From Holophagaceae bacterium (GTDB taxonomy: Bacteria > Acidobacteriota > Holophagae > Holophagales > Holophagaceae): a DNA stretch of 64,000 bases. The DNA lies in assembly GCA_016722505.1 (NCBI GenBank), contig JADKJH010000001.1, positions 496,001-560,000 on the forward strand, written 5' to 3'. Below the pieces are notes generated by a model. The model was not told where the DNA came from. It worked only from the letters and a program-made list of their open reading frames with translations, and searched no databases. Both the position numbers and the translations under genes were made by a program. This document shows positions 1-8,539 of this stretch, piece after piece. How positions within the stretch are numbered: position 1 is the first letter of the stretch; every line of letters begins with the position of its first letter.

Positions 1-2
1 AT

Positions 3-2273
3 TGGACTTTGGTCCGAGACGCTCGGAGCCAACCCCGTTCCATCCTCGCCATCAACACAGATATCTCTGATCGGGTGGAGGCCGAGCGCGATCTCCATCA
101 GTACACTGAACGGTTGGAAGCCATGCGGGAAATCGATGCCGGGCTTCTCGGCGCACGCTCCACCACGGAGCTGTCACAGGGGGCCATGGCCAAGTTCAGG
201 AACATGCTGCCCTTCGAGCGGGCTGCGGTGGTGCTGTTTGACCCGGGTTTTACCGAGGGTACAATTCTGGCGGTTGACCAAGACCAACCATGGCTGCCTT
301 TGGTGGGTGAAGTCCGGCCCATTGGTGATTTCCGCGATCTCAAAGATCTGCTTTCGAAGCCATTTTTGGACCTTCCTGATTTGAGCGCTATCCATCGCAG
401 TGTCAATGAAGACATTCTGTTTTCTCAAGGTTTTCGTAACCTGACTTACATCCCCATGGAGAGCGAAGGCACCTTGTTGGGCTTTATGGCCCTCTCGGCC
501 ATGACACCCAGCACCCTAACATCGATGCATATGGAAATTGCATTGGACCTGACCGACCTGCTCGTGGTGGCCATCCAGCACACGAGACTCAAGGAAGATC
601 TCGAGCAGTCCAACCAGATGCTTGAATCCAAAGTGGAAACGCGGACCGCCGATTTGCGCAGCACCTTAGCGACTATGGAGGTATTGGAAGGGGAGCTGCG
701 TCAGCGGGAATCGGAAGCATGGTCCGCGAGCGAAGCGAAATCCACATTCCTATCCTCCATGAGCCACGAACTGCGCACGCCACTCATTGGCATCACCGGC
801 ATGTTGGAAGTGCTCAAGCAGAGCGATCTCGACGCCGAACAGCGCAAGGCGGTGGCCATCATCAATGAATCATCCAACAGCCTGTTGAATATCATCGGCG
901 ACATTCTCGATTTCTCTAAGATCGCAGCCAACAAGCTGGAGCTTGCTCCCTACACCTTCTCCGCGCAAGCTCTGTTGGAATCTGTATCAAATACGTTCAG
1001 ATCCGCTATTTCGGCCAAGGGTTTGAAACTCATCGTGGAAGTGGACCCACGGTTGGCCCCGGCCCATGTGGCTGATGCTTTGCGTCTTCGGCAAATCTTG
1101 AACAATTTCATGAGCAATGCCGTGAAGTTCACCAGAAAGGGTTCGATCACGCTAAGGCTTCAGCATCTGGAGTCTCACAGTGAAAGTGAGTTGATAGCCT
1201 TCGAAGTCGAGGACACTGGCATCGGGCTAGCACCAGAAAGCCAGGCGAAGCTCTTTGAATCCTTCACCCAAGCGGAAGCTAGCACTACACGCCGTTTCGG
1301 TGGGACGGGATTGGGCTTGGTCATTTCCAGGAGGTTAGCAGAGTTGATGGGGGGGAACGTGACCCTGCAAAGCTCGCTCGGACAAGGCACCACCCTGAGA
1401 CTGGCTGTTGATCTGCCCGTGGGGGATGAGCGGGACATCGTGAATCCCAACCTGCCCGAACTCTCCCAAGCCATGGCCGTGCGTCCCGCACCTAGCATTG
1501 AAGCAGCAGAACTGGAACACAGCCTGATCCTGCTGGCCGAGGATCATCCCACCAATCGCATCGTGCTCACCCAGCAGGTGAATCGAGCGGGCTTCGCTCT
1601 AGAAGTTGCGGAGGATGGGCAAGAGGCCTTTGAAAAATGGCAAAGTGGGCGCTATGCCCTGATCCTCACTGATCTGCACATGCCTCGCATGGACGGCTAC
1701 CAGCTGACCACGGCTGTGCGGGATTGGGAGCACGCCCACGAATCGTCCAGAACGCCGATCCTGGCACTCACAGCAAATGCCCTGCGAGGCGAGGCTGAGC
1801 GGTGTCTCGAACTGGGCATGGACGACTACTTAATCAAGCCCGTGACGATTCCCTTGCTGGCATCCAAGCTCCATCTATGGCTGCCCCAGGTGAAGCTTAG
1901 CCAAACTTCAATAGCGTCTGCGGCGAATCCCAAGACCGTAGAATCGATACCCGGCCTGGATTCCAAAAGGCTGCTGGACTTGTGTGGTGGCGATCCCGCA
2001 TCGGCGCAAGAGATCCTGAATCAATTCATCAAGGCCACAAAAGCCGATCTGCTGGTGATGCAGGGTGGACTGGAACAGAAGGATAAGTCCTGCATCGTGC
2101 GCCAATCCCACCGCATTAAAGGCTCCGCCTCGATGATCGGCGCGAGCGAATTGTCCGACAGTGCCACGAGGCTGGAAGCCTACGCCAGACCGGAAACCGT
2201 CGAATGGGAAACGATACGTGAATTCTTGGCGAGGATTCAAGACGCCCTAAAGGAGTTGGACCCAACTCAGTGA
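3..2273 (+). CDS. Hybrid sensor histidine kinase (PAS/GAF/HisKA/HATPase/REC/HPt), 5' end outside the window
   Basis: The frame is open from the first bases, and its first residues look like the end of a PAS/PAC domain (LAINTDISDR), so the TTG at 9 is not the true start. Counting residues from base 9, a GAF domain spans about 35-195, followed by a coiled coil. HisKA carries the phospho-acceptor His near 253 in SHELRTP, and HATPase_c ends near 475 with GTGLGL. A receiver domain has its Asp near 555 (DLHMPRMDGY), and a C-terminal HPt has its His near 701 (RQSHRIKG). This is a complete phosphorelay in one chain. No output domain is visible, so it presumably phosphorylates a separate regulator. 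A close paralogue lies at 22484-26855 on the other strand. The signal sensed is unknown. Confidence 0.93.
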   Translation, partial: WTLVRDARSQPRSILAINTDISDRVEAERDLHQYTERLEAMREIDAGLLGARSTTELSQGAMAKFRNMLPFERAAVVLFDPGFTEGTILAVDQDQPWLPLVGEVRPIGDFRDLKDLLSKPFLDLPDLSAIHRSVNEDILFSQGFRNLTYIPMESEGTLLGFMALSAMTPSTLTSMHMEIALDLTDLLVVAIQHTRLKEDLEQSNQMLESKVETRTADLRSTLATMEVLEGELRQRESEAWSASEAKSTFLSSMSHELRTPLIGITGMLEVLKQSDLDAEQRKAVAIINESSNSLLNIIGDILDFSKIAANKLELAPYTFSAQALLESVSNTFRSAISAKGLKLIVEVDPRLAPAHVADALRLRQILNNFMSNAVKFTRKGSITLRLQHLESHSESELIAFEVEDTGIGLAPESQAKLFESFTQAEASTTRRFGGTGLGLVISRRLAELMGGNVTLQSSLGQGTTLRLAVDLPVGDERDIVNPNLPELSQAMAVRPAPSIEAAELEHSLILLAEDHPTNRIVLTQQVNRAGFALEVAEDGQEAFEKWQSGRYALILTDLHMPRMDGYQLTTAVRDWEHAHESSRTPILALTANALRGEAERCLELGMDDYLIKPVTIPLLASKLHLWLPQVKLSQTSIASAANPKTVESIPGLDSKRLLDLCGGDPASAQEILNQFIKATKADLLVMQGGLEQKDKSCIVRQSHRIKGSASMIGASELSDSATRLEAYARPETVEWETIREFLARIQDALKELDPTQ

Positions 2274-2489
2274 AAATTCGTGTCCTTGTGGTGAGCATGC
2301 TCACCGCAAGGACACCTACGCTCGTCTACGTGATCAGGATGCACCCAGAAAGGGTTCGGGCTTTTGCCTGTGCCAAAAGAGGGCTCTGCAATGACGAGGT
2401 CATCGAAAATCGTTGTCCCCGATACGAACTAAACAGAAATCAAGGGATGGGGCAGTTACCGCCCCCCATCGGTGATTGGTGCCCAGTTA

Positions 2490-2544
2490 TCCGAATTTTT
2501 CGGAAAACTCATAGCATGTTCAACTGTCCGAAAATATCGGACAG
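2490..2544. repeat. Two small related palindromes
   Basis: TCCGAA-ttt-TTCGGA lies at 2490-2504 and CTGTCCGA-aaata-TCGGACAG at 2524-2544. Both share the TCCGA half-site. They sit in the 2274-2640 stretch, in which I see no convincing gene. They could be operators or the terminal part of a decayed mobile element. No promoter was assigned. Confidence 0.4.
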
Positions 2545-2639
2545 TGGTGGCGGCGGCGCACCCAAATAGCTGTGAACCACACCCCATTTTCCTGGACCAC
2601 CAGGAGGGGTAAAAGAGATGAGAGAAGAACGGTTCGAAG

Positions 2640-2905
2640 GAGCGTTTCAGAGAGAGGCTTTTCCGTCATGGCGGAGCAAAGCTGATGGGGCGAGGGGCAC
2701 GCAAAGCGAAGCGGCCCCAAAGTCGGAGGGTTCCCGCCGGGAGGCCGTCTTTGGGGCTTGCGCGGGCCTCGCCCTGTCGGAGCATCCAGTTCCGGACGGG
2801 AAAGCCCTGGCTGTGATGGCGGGCCGCTATGCGGGAGCTAAGGGATCCAGTATCAAACGGCGTCTGAACCGACCCTTGATGGGGAATGAAAGACTGCGCT
2901 GAGGA
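2640..2905. other. Highly self-complementary element of unknown nature
   Basis: A large imperfect hairpin spans 2688-2774: GGGCGAGG (2688-2695) pairs with CCTCGCCC (2767-2774), CGCAA (2700-2704) with TTGCG (2758-2762), and GCCCCAAAG (2714-2722) with CTTTGGGGC (2749-2757). An apical TCCC/GGGA stem lies at 2732-2742. Open frames exist here on both strands (2618-2902 plus, 2666-2908 minus). Their composition looks like translated structured RNA or DNA, and I recognise no protein family. It lies next to the integrase stub and may be part of a mobile element or a structured RNA. Nothing else is evident between 2274 and 2960. Confidence 0.35.
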
Positions 2906-2959
2906 CACAACGAAGCCCGTCCCCGGTGATAACCGAGGCTCACGCGGCCCACTTGAGTG

Positions 2960-3110
2960 TCAATTTAAATCAGAAAGCAGTGGGTTAATTCGACCCATTG
3001 GGTTCGGCACACCCTGACCCCCACGGGTTAAGACATGGGTACAGATCATCGTGGTTTCGGTATGTTTGTGCCCGAGAAATTCCAGGACCGCACGACGTCG
3101 TTCATCCGTG
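2960..3110 (-). pseudogene. Integron integrase (IntI), C-terminal remnant with catalytic Tyr changed to Cys
   Basis: The last roughly 35-45 codons of this frame match the end of integron-type tyrosine recombinases: RAVLEFLGHKH followed by TTMICTHVLTRGGQGV. In IntI proteins the equivalent text is RTVQELLGH followed by TTMIYTHVLNRGG. The nucleophile codon reads TGT (Cys) instead of TAT/TAC (Tyr), so the fragment could not be catalytic. The frame stays open upstream to about 3337, but I see no integrase similarity beyond about 3110. At least 800 bp of intI and the attI site are therefore missing. The orientation, with the C-terminus away from the cassettes and divergent transcription, is that of a normal integron. 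The attC sites downstream support the identification. Confidence 0.78.
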
Positions 3111-3186
3111 GGAGCTCGGAAACAAGGGTTCTGAGGGGGAACAGCAGCGCTGCCTTTCGGGGCCGGGAATTTGGTAGGCTTTCCAT

Positions 3187-5712
3187 ATGCGCTCACGCCC
3201 CATCCTCGCCACCCTCTTCGCGACGGTCTTTGCCTGCGCCCAAGCCTCCGCGCCTCCAAAGGTGCCGCCGCCAACCTCGGGCTACGACAAACCCCCGCAG
3301 CACGTGCTCGACGTGCTGCACGCGCCGTCGACGCCATCCCCTTACATGAGCCCGACCGGTGACCGGATCCTGCTCGTATCGTGGGTGAAGTACCCCCCCA
3401 TCACGCAGGTCGCGGAGCCATTCCTCAGACTTGCGGGCGTCCGCGTTGAGCCTCGGACACGGCGCAAACACGATACGCCCGGCGGTTATGGTGTCGCGCC
3501 TTGCGCGCAAACGATCACGCTCGTCGACATTGCCACCAATCGTGAAACGCCGGTGATGTTGCCACCGGGTGGCTGCGTAGATGGGTTCGCGTGGGCCGCC
3601 GATGGCAAGCGGTTCGCGTTCCGGAATACCTCGACGGATGCCGTGGAGTTATGGGTCGGAGACGCCGCGACTGGCGCCACCCGGCGCCTCGGGGACGCGC
3701 GGTTGAATCCAATGCTGGGGAGTTCACTTCAGTGGATGCCCGATCAAAAAACGCTGCTCGTGAAGCTCGTGCCGGAGAACCCCGGGCTGGCGCCTGCCGT
3801 ATCGGTAGCGGTCGACGGCCCGAGCATCCAGGAGACGACAGGGCAGTCCGGTGAAAGCAGCACTTACGAGACGCGCGACACGCTCACGAGCAAGCATGAC
3901 GAACGCCTGTTCGATTATTACGCAACAAGCCAACTCGCCTTGGTCGATGCGAAGTCGGGTGCGATCACCAAACTGGGCAAGCCGGCGATCATCTCCAATG
4001 TCAACCCCTCTCCCGCGGGTGACAATCTTCTGGTCACCACGATCCACAGGCCTTACTCGTACGTCACCACCTACCCGAACTTCGCGCATGACGTGGAGCT
4101 TTGGGATCGCTCGGGCCGCATGATCCACACGCTTGCGAAGCTGCCCCTCGCAGATCGAGTACCGATCGCCGGAGTGCCGATCGGCCCGCGCAACCACGAC
4201 TGGCGTCCAACTGAACCCGCAACCCTCATCTGGGTCGAGGCGCTCGACGGCGGCGACTGGAACGTCACGGTGCCGGCGCGCGACAAGGTGATGGCGCTGA
4301 GCCCGCCGTTTACCGGGGCCGCAACCGAGATCGCCCGCACTGAGCAGCGTTTTGCCGGCTTTGACTGGAGCGAGCAGCGCGGCGTAACTCTCCTCTATGA
4401 GTACGACGAGAACAAGCACTGGATGCGCACCTTCCTCGCCGATGTTGACCACCCGGCGATCAAGCCGGCTCTCCTGTGGGACATGTCGAGCGATGAGCGC
4501 TACAAAAATCCCGGCCAACCGATCAGCAAAGTGCTCCCTAACGGGAAGTGGGTCGTGCGTCAGGAGGGTGACTCGATTTTCCTGGAAGGCGAGGGCGCCT
4601 CGGTCGATGGAGACCGGCCGTTTCTGGATCGCTTCGACCTAAAGACGCACACTACAAAGCGACTGTTCCGCAGCGACATGACTGCCCTCGAGTACTTCCT
4701 TTCGTTCACCGACTCGACTAACCGCGCCTTCCTGACCTGGCACCAGTCCCCGAAGGATCCGCCAAACGTGATGCTCCGCACGCTCGGTGACGCGCTGCCA
4801 TCGGCAAGCCCCGGAGAGGCCACAGTCGCTTCGACCACGCGCCCCGTCACGCACATCCCTGATCCGACACCCGCGGTGCGCGCGATCAAGCAGCGTCTCA
4901 TCAAGTACACCCGCAAGGACGGCACACAGCTCTCGTTCAACCTGCTCACTCCCCCTGGATACCAGGAGGGCACGCGCATCCCTGCGATCCTTTACGCGTA
5001 CCCGCTCGACTACGCGGCCGCCTCGACCGCCGGCCAAGTCAGCGGCTCGGAGCATGAGTTCACACGCCTTGGCAACTACCGACTGCTGCTTCTCTCCGGC
5101 TACGCGATCATCGATAATGCCGCATTCCCGATTGTCGGCGATCCCAAAAAGGCGTATGACACCTACCTCGAGCAGCTTGTCGAGGACGCCCGGGCAGCGG
5201 TCGACACCGCTGTCGGCACCGGAATCGTCGATCGCGATCGCATCGGCGTAACCGGTCACAGCCACGGCGCGTTGATGACGGCGAATTTGATCGCACACAC
5301 TGATTTGTTCCGCGCCGGCGTTGCGACCAGCGGCTCTTACAACAAGACACTTACGCCATTCGGGTTCCAGAACGAGCGCCGCTCGGTGTGGAAGGGCCAG
5401 AGCGTGTATCTCCAGGTCTCGCCGTTCTTCTTCGCCGACAAGATCAAGTCGCCGCTGCTCATCATGCACGGCGCTGACGACGCGAACCCGGGCACGACGC
5501 CACTCCAGGCCATAAAGCTATACGAAGCGATCCGCGGCAACGGTGGCATCGCGCGCCTGGTGATGCTGCCACATGAGCCACACTGGTATGCGGCGATGGA
5601 ATCCAATGAGCAGCTCGCGTATGAAGAACTGCGATGGTTCGACAAATACGTCAAGACGGCGTCACCCCTCGGGAAGGTGACGGAACAGAAGCAGGATGCC
5701 GCAGCAAAGTAG
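3187..5712 (+). CDS. S9-family serine peptidase, glutamyl endopeptidase (CGEP)-like, exported
   Basis: The product is 841 aa. An N-terminal signal peptide (about residues 1-20, ending ACAQA) precedes a beta-propeller region (about 40-560) and an alpha/beta-hydrolase peptidase domain. The catalytic triad is visible: Ser in TGHSHGALMTAN, Asp in HGADDANPG and His in LPHEPHWY. The segment SGSYNKTLTPFGFQNE is typical of the CGEP/S9D branch of prolyl oligopeptidases. The enzyme should cleave peptides in the periplasm. The ATG at 3187 has no strong Shine-Dalgarno sequence. The stop lies 27 bp before attC1, so the gene looks like an integron cassette gene, although 2.5 kb is unusually long for one. 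No attI or attC is visible on its 5' side. Confidence 0.85.
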   Translation: MRSRPILATLFATVFACAQASAPPKVPPPTSGYDKPPQHVLDVLHAPSTPSPYMSPTGDRILLVSWVKYPPITQVAEPFLRLAGVRVEPRTRRKHDTPGGYGVAPCAQTITLVDIATNRETPVMLPPGGCVDGFAWAADGKRFAFRNTSTDAVELWVGDAATGATRRLGDARLNPMLGSSLQWMPDQKTLLVKLVPENPGLAPAVSVAVDGPSIQETTGQSGESSTYETRDTLTSKHDERLFDYYATSQLALVDAKSGAITKLGKPAIISNVNPSPAGDNLLVTTIHRPYSYVTTYPNFAHDVELWDRSGRMIHTLAKLPLADRVPIAGVPIGPRNHDWRPTEPATLIWVEALDGGDWNVTVPARDKVMALSPPFTGAATEIARTEQRFAGFDWSEQRGVTLLYEYDENKHWMRTFLADVDHPAIKPALLWDMSSDERYKNPGQPISKVLPNGKWVVRQEGDSIFLEGEGASVDGDRPFLDRFDLKTHTTKRLFRSDMTALEYFLSFTDSTNRAFLTWHQSPKDPPNVMLRTLGDALPSASPGEATVASTTRPVTHIPDPTPAVRAIKQRLIKYTRKDGTQLSFNLLTPPGYQEGTRIPAILYAYPLDYAAASTAGQVSGSEHEFTRLGNYRLLLLSGYAIIDNAAFPIVGDPKKAYDTYLEQLVEDARAAVDTAVGTGIVDRDRIGVTGHSHGALMTANLIAHTDLFRAGVATSGSYNKTLTPFGFQNERRSVWKGQSVYLQVSPFFFADKIKSPLLIMHGADDANPGTTPLQAIKLYEAIRGNGGIARLVMLPHEPHWYAAMESNEQLAYEELRWFDKYVKTASPLGKVTEQKQDAAAK

Positions 5713-5738
5713 TAGCATCGAGCGGGCAATAGGGGTGG

Positions 5739-5836
5739 ACTCAACTTTCGTTCAACCCAGACCCAATCGTGCTCGACCACAGTCATGCTTTAAATTTCCG
5801 GCTCTCGGTTGGGCCAGTTAGCTTTGTTCGTTATGC
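5739..5836 (+). repeat. attC recombination site 1 (59-base element)
   Basis: The 98-bp site is bounded by ACTCAAC (5739-5745, R'' box, consensus RYYYAAC) and GTTATGC (5830-5836, R' box). The inner parts are complementary: TTCAACCCAGACCCAAT on the left against GGTTGGGCCAG on the right. The site is about 80 percent similar to attC2. It closes the cassette that carries the S9 peptidase gene. Confidence 0.85.
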
Positions 5837-5882
5837 GGCTCAATTCACTCACACGCCTTCTTCTCTCTTTCGGTATTCGCAG

Positions 5883-6092
5883 ATGAAATTTAACATTTAC
5901 GGCCGCTTCCAGCTCGACATCAGACGCGAAAACGATTATTGGGTCGTCTATACCCTAGGCGAAGGCAAACGGGTTAAAGCCAGTGACGTGTTCATTCCTA
6001 ATCACCTTCAAGAAACTCAAATCCCGGTATTTCTTGATGATCTTTTCCATGAGCTTTCTGGACCAGGCGACAGAATCGAAGTGGTTCCATGA
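5883..6092 (+). CDS. Small cassette-encoded hypothetical protein (69 aa)
   Basis: This is the only forward ORF between attC1 and attC2. I chose the ATG at 5883 because the longer frame from 5769 would start inside the attC site. The product is a soluble protein of 69 aa beginning MKFNIYGRFQLDI, rich in charged and aromatic residues, with no signal peptide or membrane segment. I do not recognise a family. No clear Shine-Dalgarno precedes the ATG. Many integron cassettes carry such orphan ORFs without their own promoter, so expression may have depended on the integron promoter, which is now lost. Confidence 0.6.
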   Translation: MKFNIYGRFQLDIRRENDYWVVYTLGEGKRVKASDVFIPNHLQETQIPVFLDDLFHELSGPGDRIEVVP

Positions 6093-6132
6093 AGTTGAAA
6101 AGGTACATGATTCAAACTAAGCGCATTCCTCC

Positions 6133-6231
6133 GCCTAACCTCTTGTTCAACCCGGACCCAACCGTGCTCGACAACTGTCATGCTGTAAACATTCGGCCCT
6201 CGGTTGGGCCGGTTAATTTTGTTCGTTAGGC
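6133..6231 (+). repeat. attC recombination site 2 (59-base element)
   Basis: A complete 99-bp attC runs from GCCTAAC (6133-6139) to GTTAGGC (6225-6231), which are perfect complements. Inside, TTCAACCCGGACCCAACCG (left) can pair with CGGTTGGGCCGG (right). The extrahelical bases and variable centre expected of attC lie between them. It closes cassette 2, which is about 395 bp counted from the attC1 crossover point. Confidence 0.92.
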
Positions 6232-6258
6232 TACTTCTCCGAATCCCAAAGGTCCTTG

Positions 6259-6669
6259 ATGTCCACACCCTCGCGGCGCTTCCCGATTCCCAATCTTTGG
6301 ATCTGGGTCTTTGCTTGGTTGTCCCTTGGACTTCTTGCAATCCTAGCGGGAGTATCTCGGTCAGTTATCGGTAGCCAGCATCAAGGCAAAATTGTGCTCG
6401 CAATGGCCCTTCTGGTCACTCCCGCATTCTTTTTCGTTCTACATAAAATCGGTCTTTTCGCTGAATCGCGCGGCTGGATTTATTACAGGAACCCGAGAAC
6501 CAGCGGACTTAAGGCAGGGGTTGCTCTCGACCTTGAGATTCTTATGAGTGCACGTCCCACAAACCAGATTGAAAATATTCGTAAGGCCCATTTTGTTCAC
6601 AACGAGAGTGCCAAGCAGGACGGTGAAAGCGATAAACCACCAGAAAAGGAAACCTATCGTCATGAATAG
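6259..6669 (+). CDS. Cassette-encoded small membrane protein
   Basis: The product is 136 aa from the ATG at 6259; a TTG lies one codon upstream. Two hydrophobic segments (residues about 14-35 and 47-68) flank a short loop. A polar C-terminal half ends in a Lys/Glu-rich tail, so it is probably an inner-membrane protein with a soluble tail. No family is recognised. The stop codon overlaps the first base of the third attC half-site, a spacing typical of cassette ORFs. It lies 27 bp after attC2, in the same orientation as the other cassette genes. Confidence 0.6.
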   Translation: MSTPSRRFPIPNLWIWVFAWLSLGLLAILAGVSRSVIGSQHQGKIVLAMALLVTPAFFFVLHKIGLFAESRGWIYYRNPRTSGLKAGVALDLEILMSARPTNQIENIRKAHFVHNESAKQDGESDKPPEKETYRHE

Positions 6670-6702
6670 CCTAACTTCGTTCAACCCGGACCCAACCCTG
6701 CG
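6669..6702 (+). repeat. Truncated attC site 3 (left half only)
   Basis: GCCTAAC (6669-6675) is followed by TTCGTTCAACCCGGACCC, the same left arm as attC2. The matching GGTTGGGCC right arm and a closing GTTRRRY box are absent from the following 150 bp. The cassette array is therefore broken here and this half-site could not recombine normally. Confidence 0.75.
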
Positions 6703-7059
6703 CTGAACCACACCTCAAGGCTTTCCTGCTTCAAAGCAGATAGGGTTTCGGCAGCTTAATGGACAGGACTTTCAGAGCTTTAGGGGGATTGAGCCCAGGC
6801 TACCGCTAGGGGCCTTGATTTGGATCATTCGTCGCTCTAATCAGGCTCTTCCATGAGGGGCCAACGGAGCCGATGAAGCTCGGATAATTTGAATCCGGGA
6901 AAAATATTTTGGACCGTACCAACGGGCGATAAAAGCCACTATAGAGGCTATTAATCACCCAATTGGACACCCTTAACAGTGCTGTATCTATTGACATAAT
7001 TGTAACTAGAGATATCTTGACGAAAAGATAAGGGTTGCATTTGGGTACCCGGAGGATAC
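6703..7059. other. Intergenic stretch downstream of the broken cassette array
   Basis: I see no gene or recognisable element apart from the Shine-Dalgarno for the next gene (GGAGG at about 7050). Base composition is lower in G+C than the neighbours. This is probably the junction between the integron remnant and other accessory DNA. Confidence 0.4.
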
Positions 7060-8361
7060 ATGGCCAAAGTCATCACGGATGATGGTTCCAACCATAAGCC
7101 TACAAAGACGACCTATGGGACAAATGCCGATGGCCTCCCAGTACCGGAGTCCATGCTTACCTCCAAGCGGTCCATGATTCGGTGCCTGTTTTCCTCGACC
7201 GAGCATGTGCTGCGCCCCGTTGCCAGACTGTGGGCAAGGGCTTCAAATCAGGCCTTAGAAACGGTCGTTTCTCGGGCTGTGGCCAAGGCCCGGAAAAGTG
7301 CTGGTTTTCCCTTCCGAACCGACAAATCAATCTGTATCGCTTTGGGGGATCGAAGAACTCAAAAAGAACTCCCCCTTCTCGCGATCATGGGCATGGTTTT
7401 TCCAGGCAGTTGGCCCTTCTCCCTGGTCAAGGGGTATGTCCTGTTTCCTTCTGATTCATGCGAACTGGTTGGCACCTCAAGGCAGCATCCCTTCGGGATC
7501 TTGGCGTTTCATTATTTTGATCGGCCCGATGTTCATGTCTTTGTTGATGTCACAGAGATGTACTGGGCCGCCCCAGGCATTAATGAGTGGTTACTCCGCT
7601 ACACCGAGAAGCATCCAAAGTTCAACCTGTTCGCGCATGTGTTGTATTGGGGCGTATATCCACAATTCGATTTGAAAATGGAGACCACATGGCCCCTCAT
7701 TGTAATACCAAGCATCCTGGCCTACTGGCGTGTCGGCACCAGGCCTTTTGGGTATCCGGATCTCGTCAACTTTCTTGATCCAAAATCGACACGGATCGAC
7801 GAGATGATGCCTCTCGCGGCATGCTCTAATTGGAGCCAATGGAAGACGGTCTGCGGTGAGATTCAGGACCGCATCAATTCTCTCCGTCGGAAAGTTAGCT
7901 TCGCCAAACTACTCAAAGTGGTGCCATGGGCCGCAGAGGTGGCGAAGAAAAGAAACGCTCGTGCGTCGAGGAGCAAGCCTTTCGTCAAGTCCACAGTAGC
8001 CCACTACGCCGACCTTACGGGCGTAATGCCTTATGGTCAGCGTGGCTACGCCAAGGCTTTACCCACCCCAAAAGGGGTCTTTCAGGACCCTTCTACTGGA
8101 TTCGAGTCCCAAGACTATGAAGGCCCTACACGACTGAATTTTAGTGGAAACGTCGTAGGCAGTGACAGGACGGTATTCGGTATTCCGAAGGCCTCTTCAT
8201 CCGTGGGTGCTGGACCTGCGAGGGAAGGTTCCATGGACTCTTATTACCTCCAAGAACTGGAAAAAAGGGTGCGGCGCTCTGCAGCCTCGGCAGGGGATGA
8301 GTTGGATGAAGCTGATCAGGAAGCATTGATGGAAACTTTGCGCCGCCTTTCTCCCGATTGA
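7060..8361 (+). CDS. Hypothetical protein, 433 aa
   Basis: The ATG at 7060 has a good ribosome binding site (GGAGG, 7 nt upstream). The product has no signal peptide. A moderately hydrophobic stretch lies at about residues 108-135 and another around 208-222 (WPLIVIPSILAYW). A basic region follows at about 280-310 (AKKRNARASRSK). The C-terminal 45 residues form a charged helix (QELEKRVRRSA, then DELDEADQEALMETLRRL). I do not recognise any catalytic motif or family. It stands alone between the cassette remnant and a run of exported proteins. Confidence 0.6.
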   Translation: MAKVITDDGSNHKPTKTTYGTNADGLPVPESMLTSKRSMIRCLFSSTEHVLRPVARLWARASNQALETVVSRAVAKARKSAGFPFRTDKSICIALGDRRTQKELPLLAIMGMVFPGSWPFSLVKGYVLFPSDSCELVGTSRQHPFGILAFHYFDRPDVHVFVDVTEMYWAAPGINEWLLRYTEKHPKFNLFAHVLYWGVYPQFDLKMETTWPLIVIPSILAYWRVGTRPFGYPDLVNFLDPKSTRIDEMMPLAACSNWSQWKTVCGEIQDRINSLRRKVSFAKLLKVVPWAAEVAKKRNARASRSKPFVKSTVAHYADLTGVMPYGQRGYAKALPTPKGVFQDPSTGFESQDYEGPTRLNFSGNVVGSDRTVFGIPKASSSVGAGPAREGSMDSYYLQELEKRVRRSAASAGDELDEADQEALMETLRRLSPD

Positions 8362-8539
8362 TCCCTCGTCTGATCTTGATTAACCCATCGATTCCGCCAG
8401 GACCCCCGTGAGAGCGTTTTGGACCAAACCAGATCGCCCAGAAAATCTGATGCCCGCAGCTGATGACTAACGGAGGATCTCTCACCTGGGTGCAGGCTGA
8501 GTCGGGAATGACCTGTTCCTCAAATCCACCCCACTCGGT

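Noticed and set aside
2270..2569. 99-codon plus frame following the first hybrid kinase
   Set aside because: It has no ribosome binding site and no family similarity, and the palindromes at 2490-2544 lie inside it.
4639..5469. 276-codon minus-strand frame (with 3724-4518) over the S9 peptidase gene
   Set aside because: The plus strand encodes the catalytic triad and propeller motifs; the reverse frames only reflect GC-rich third positions.
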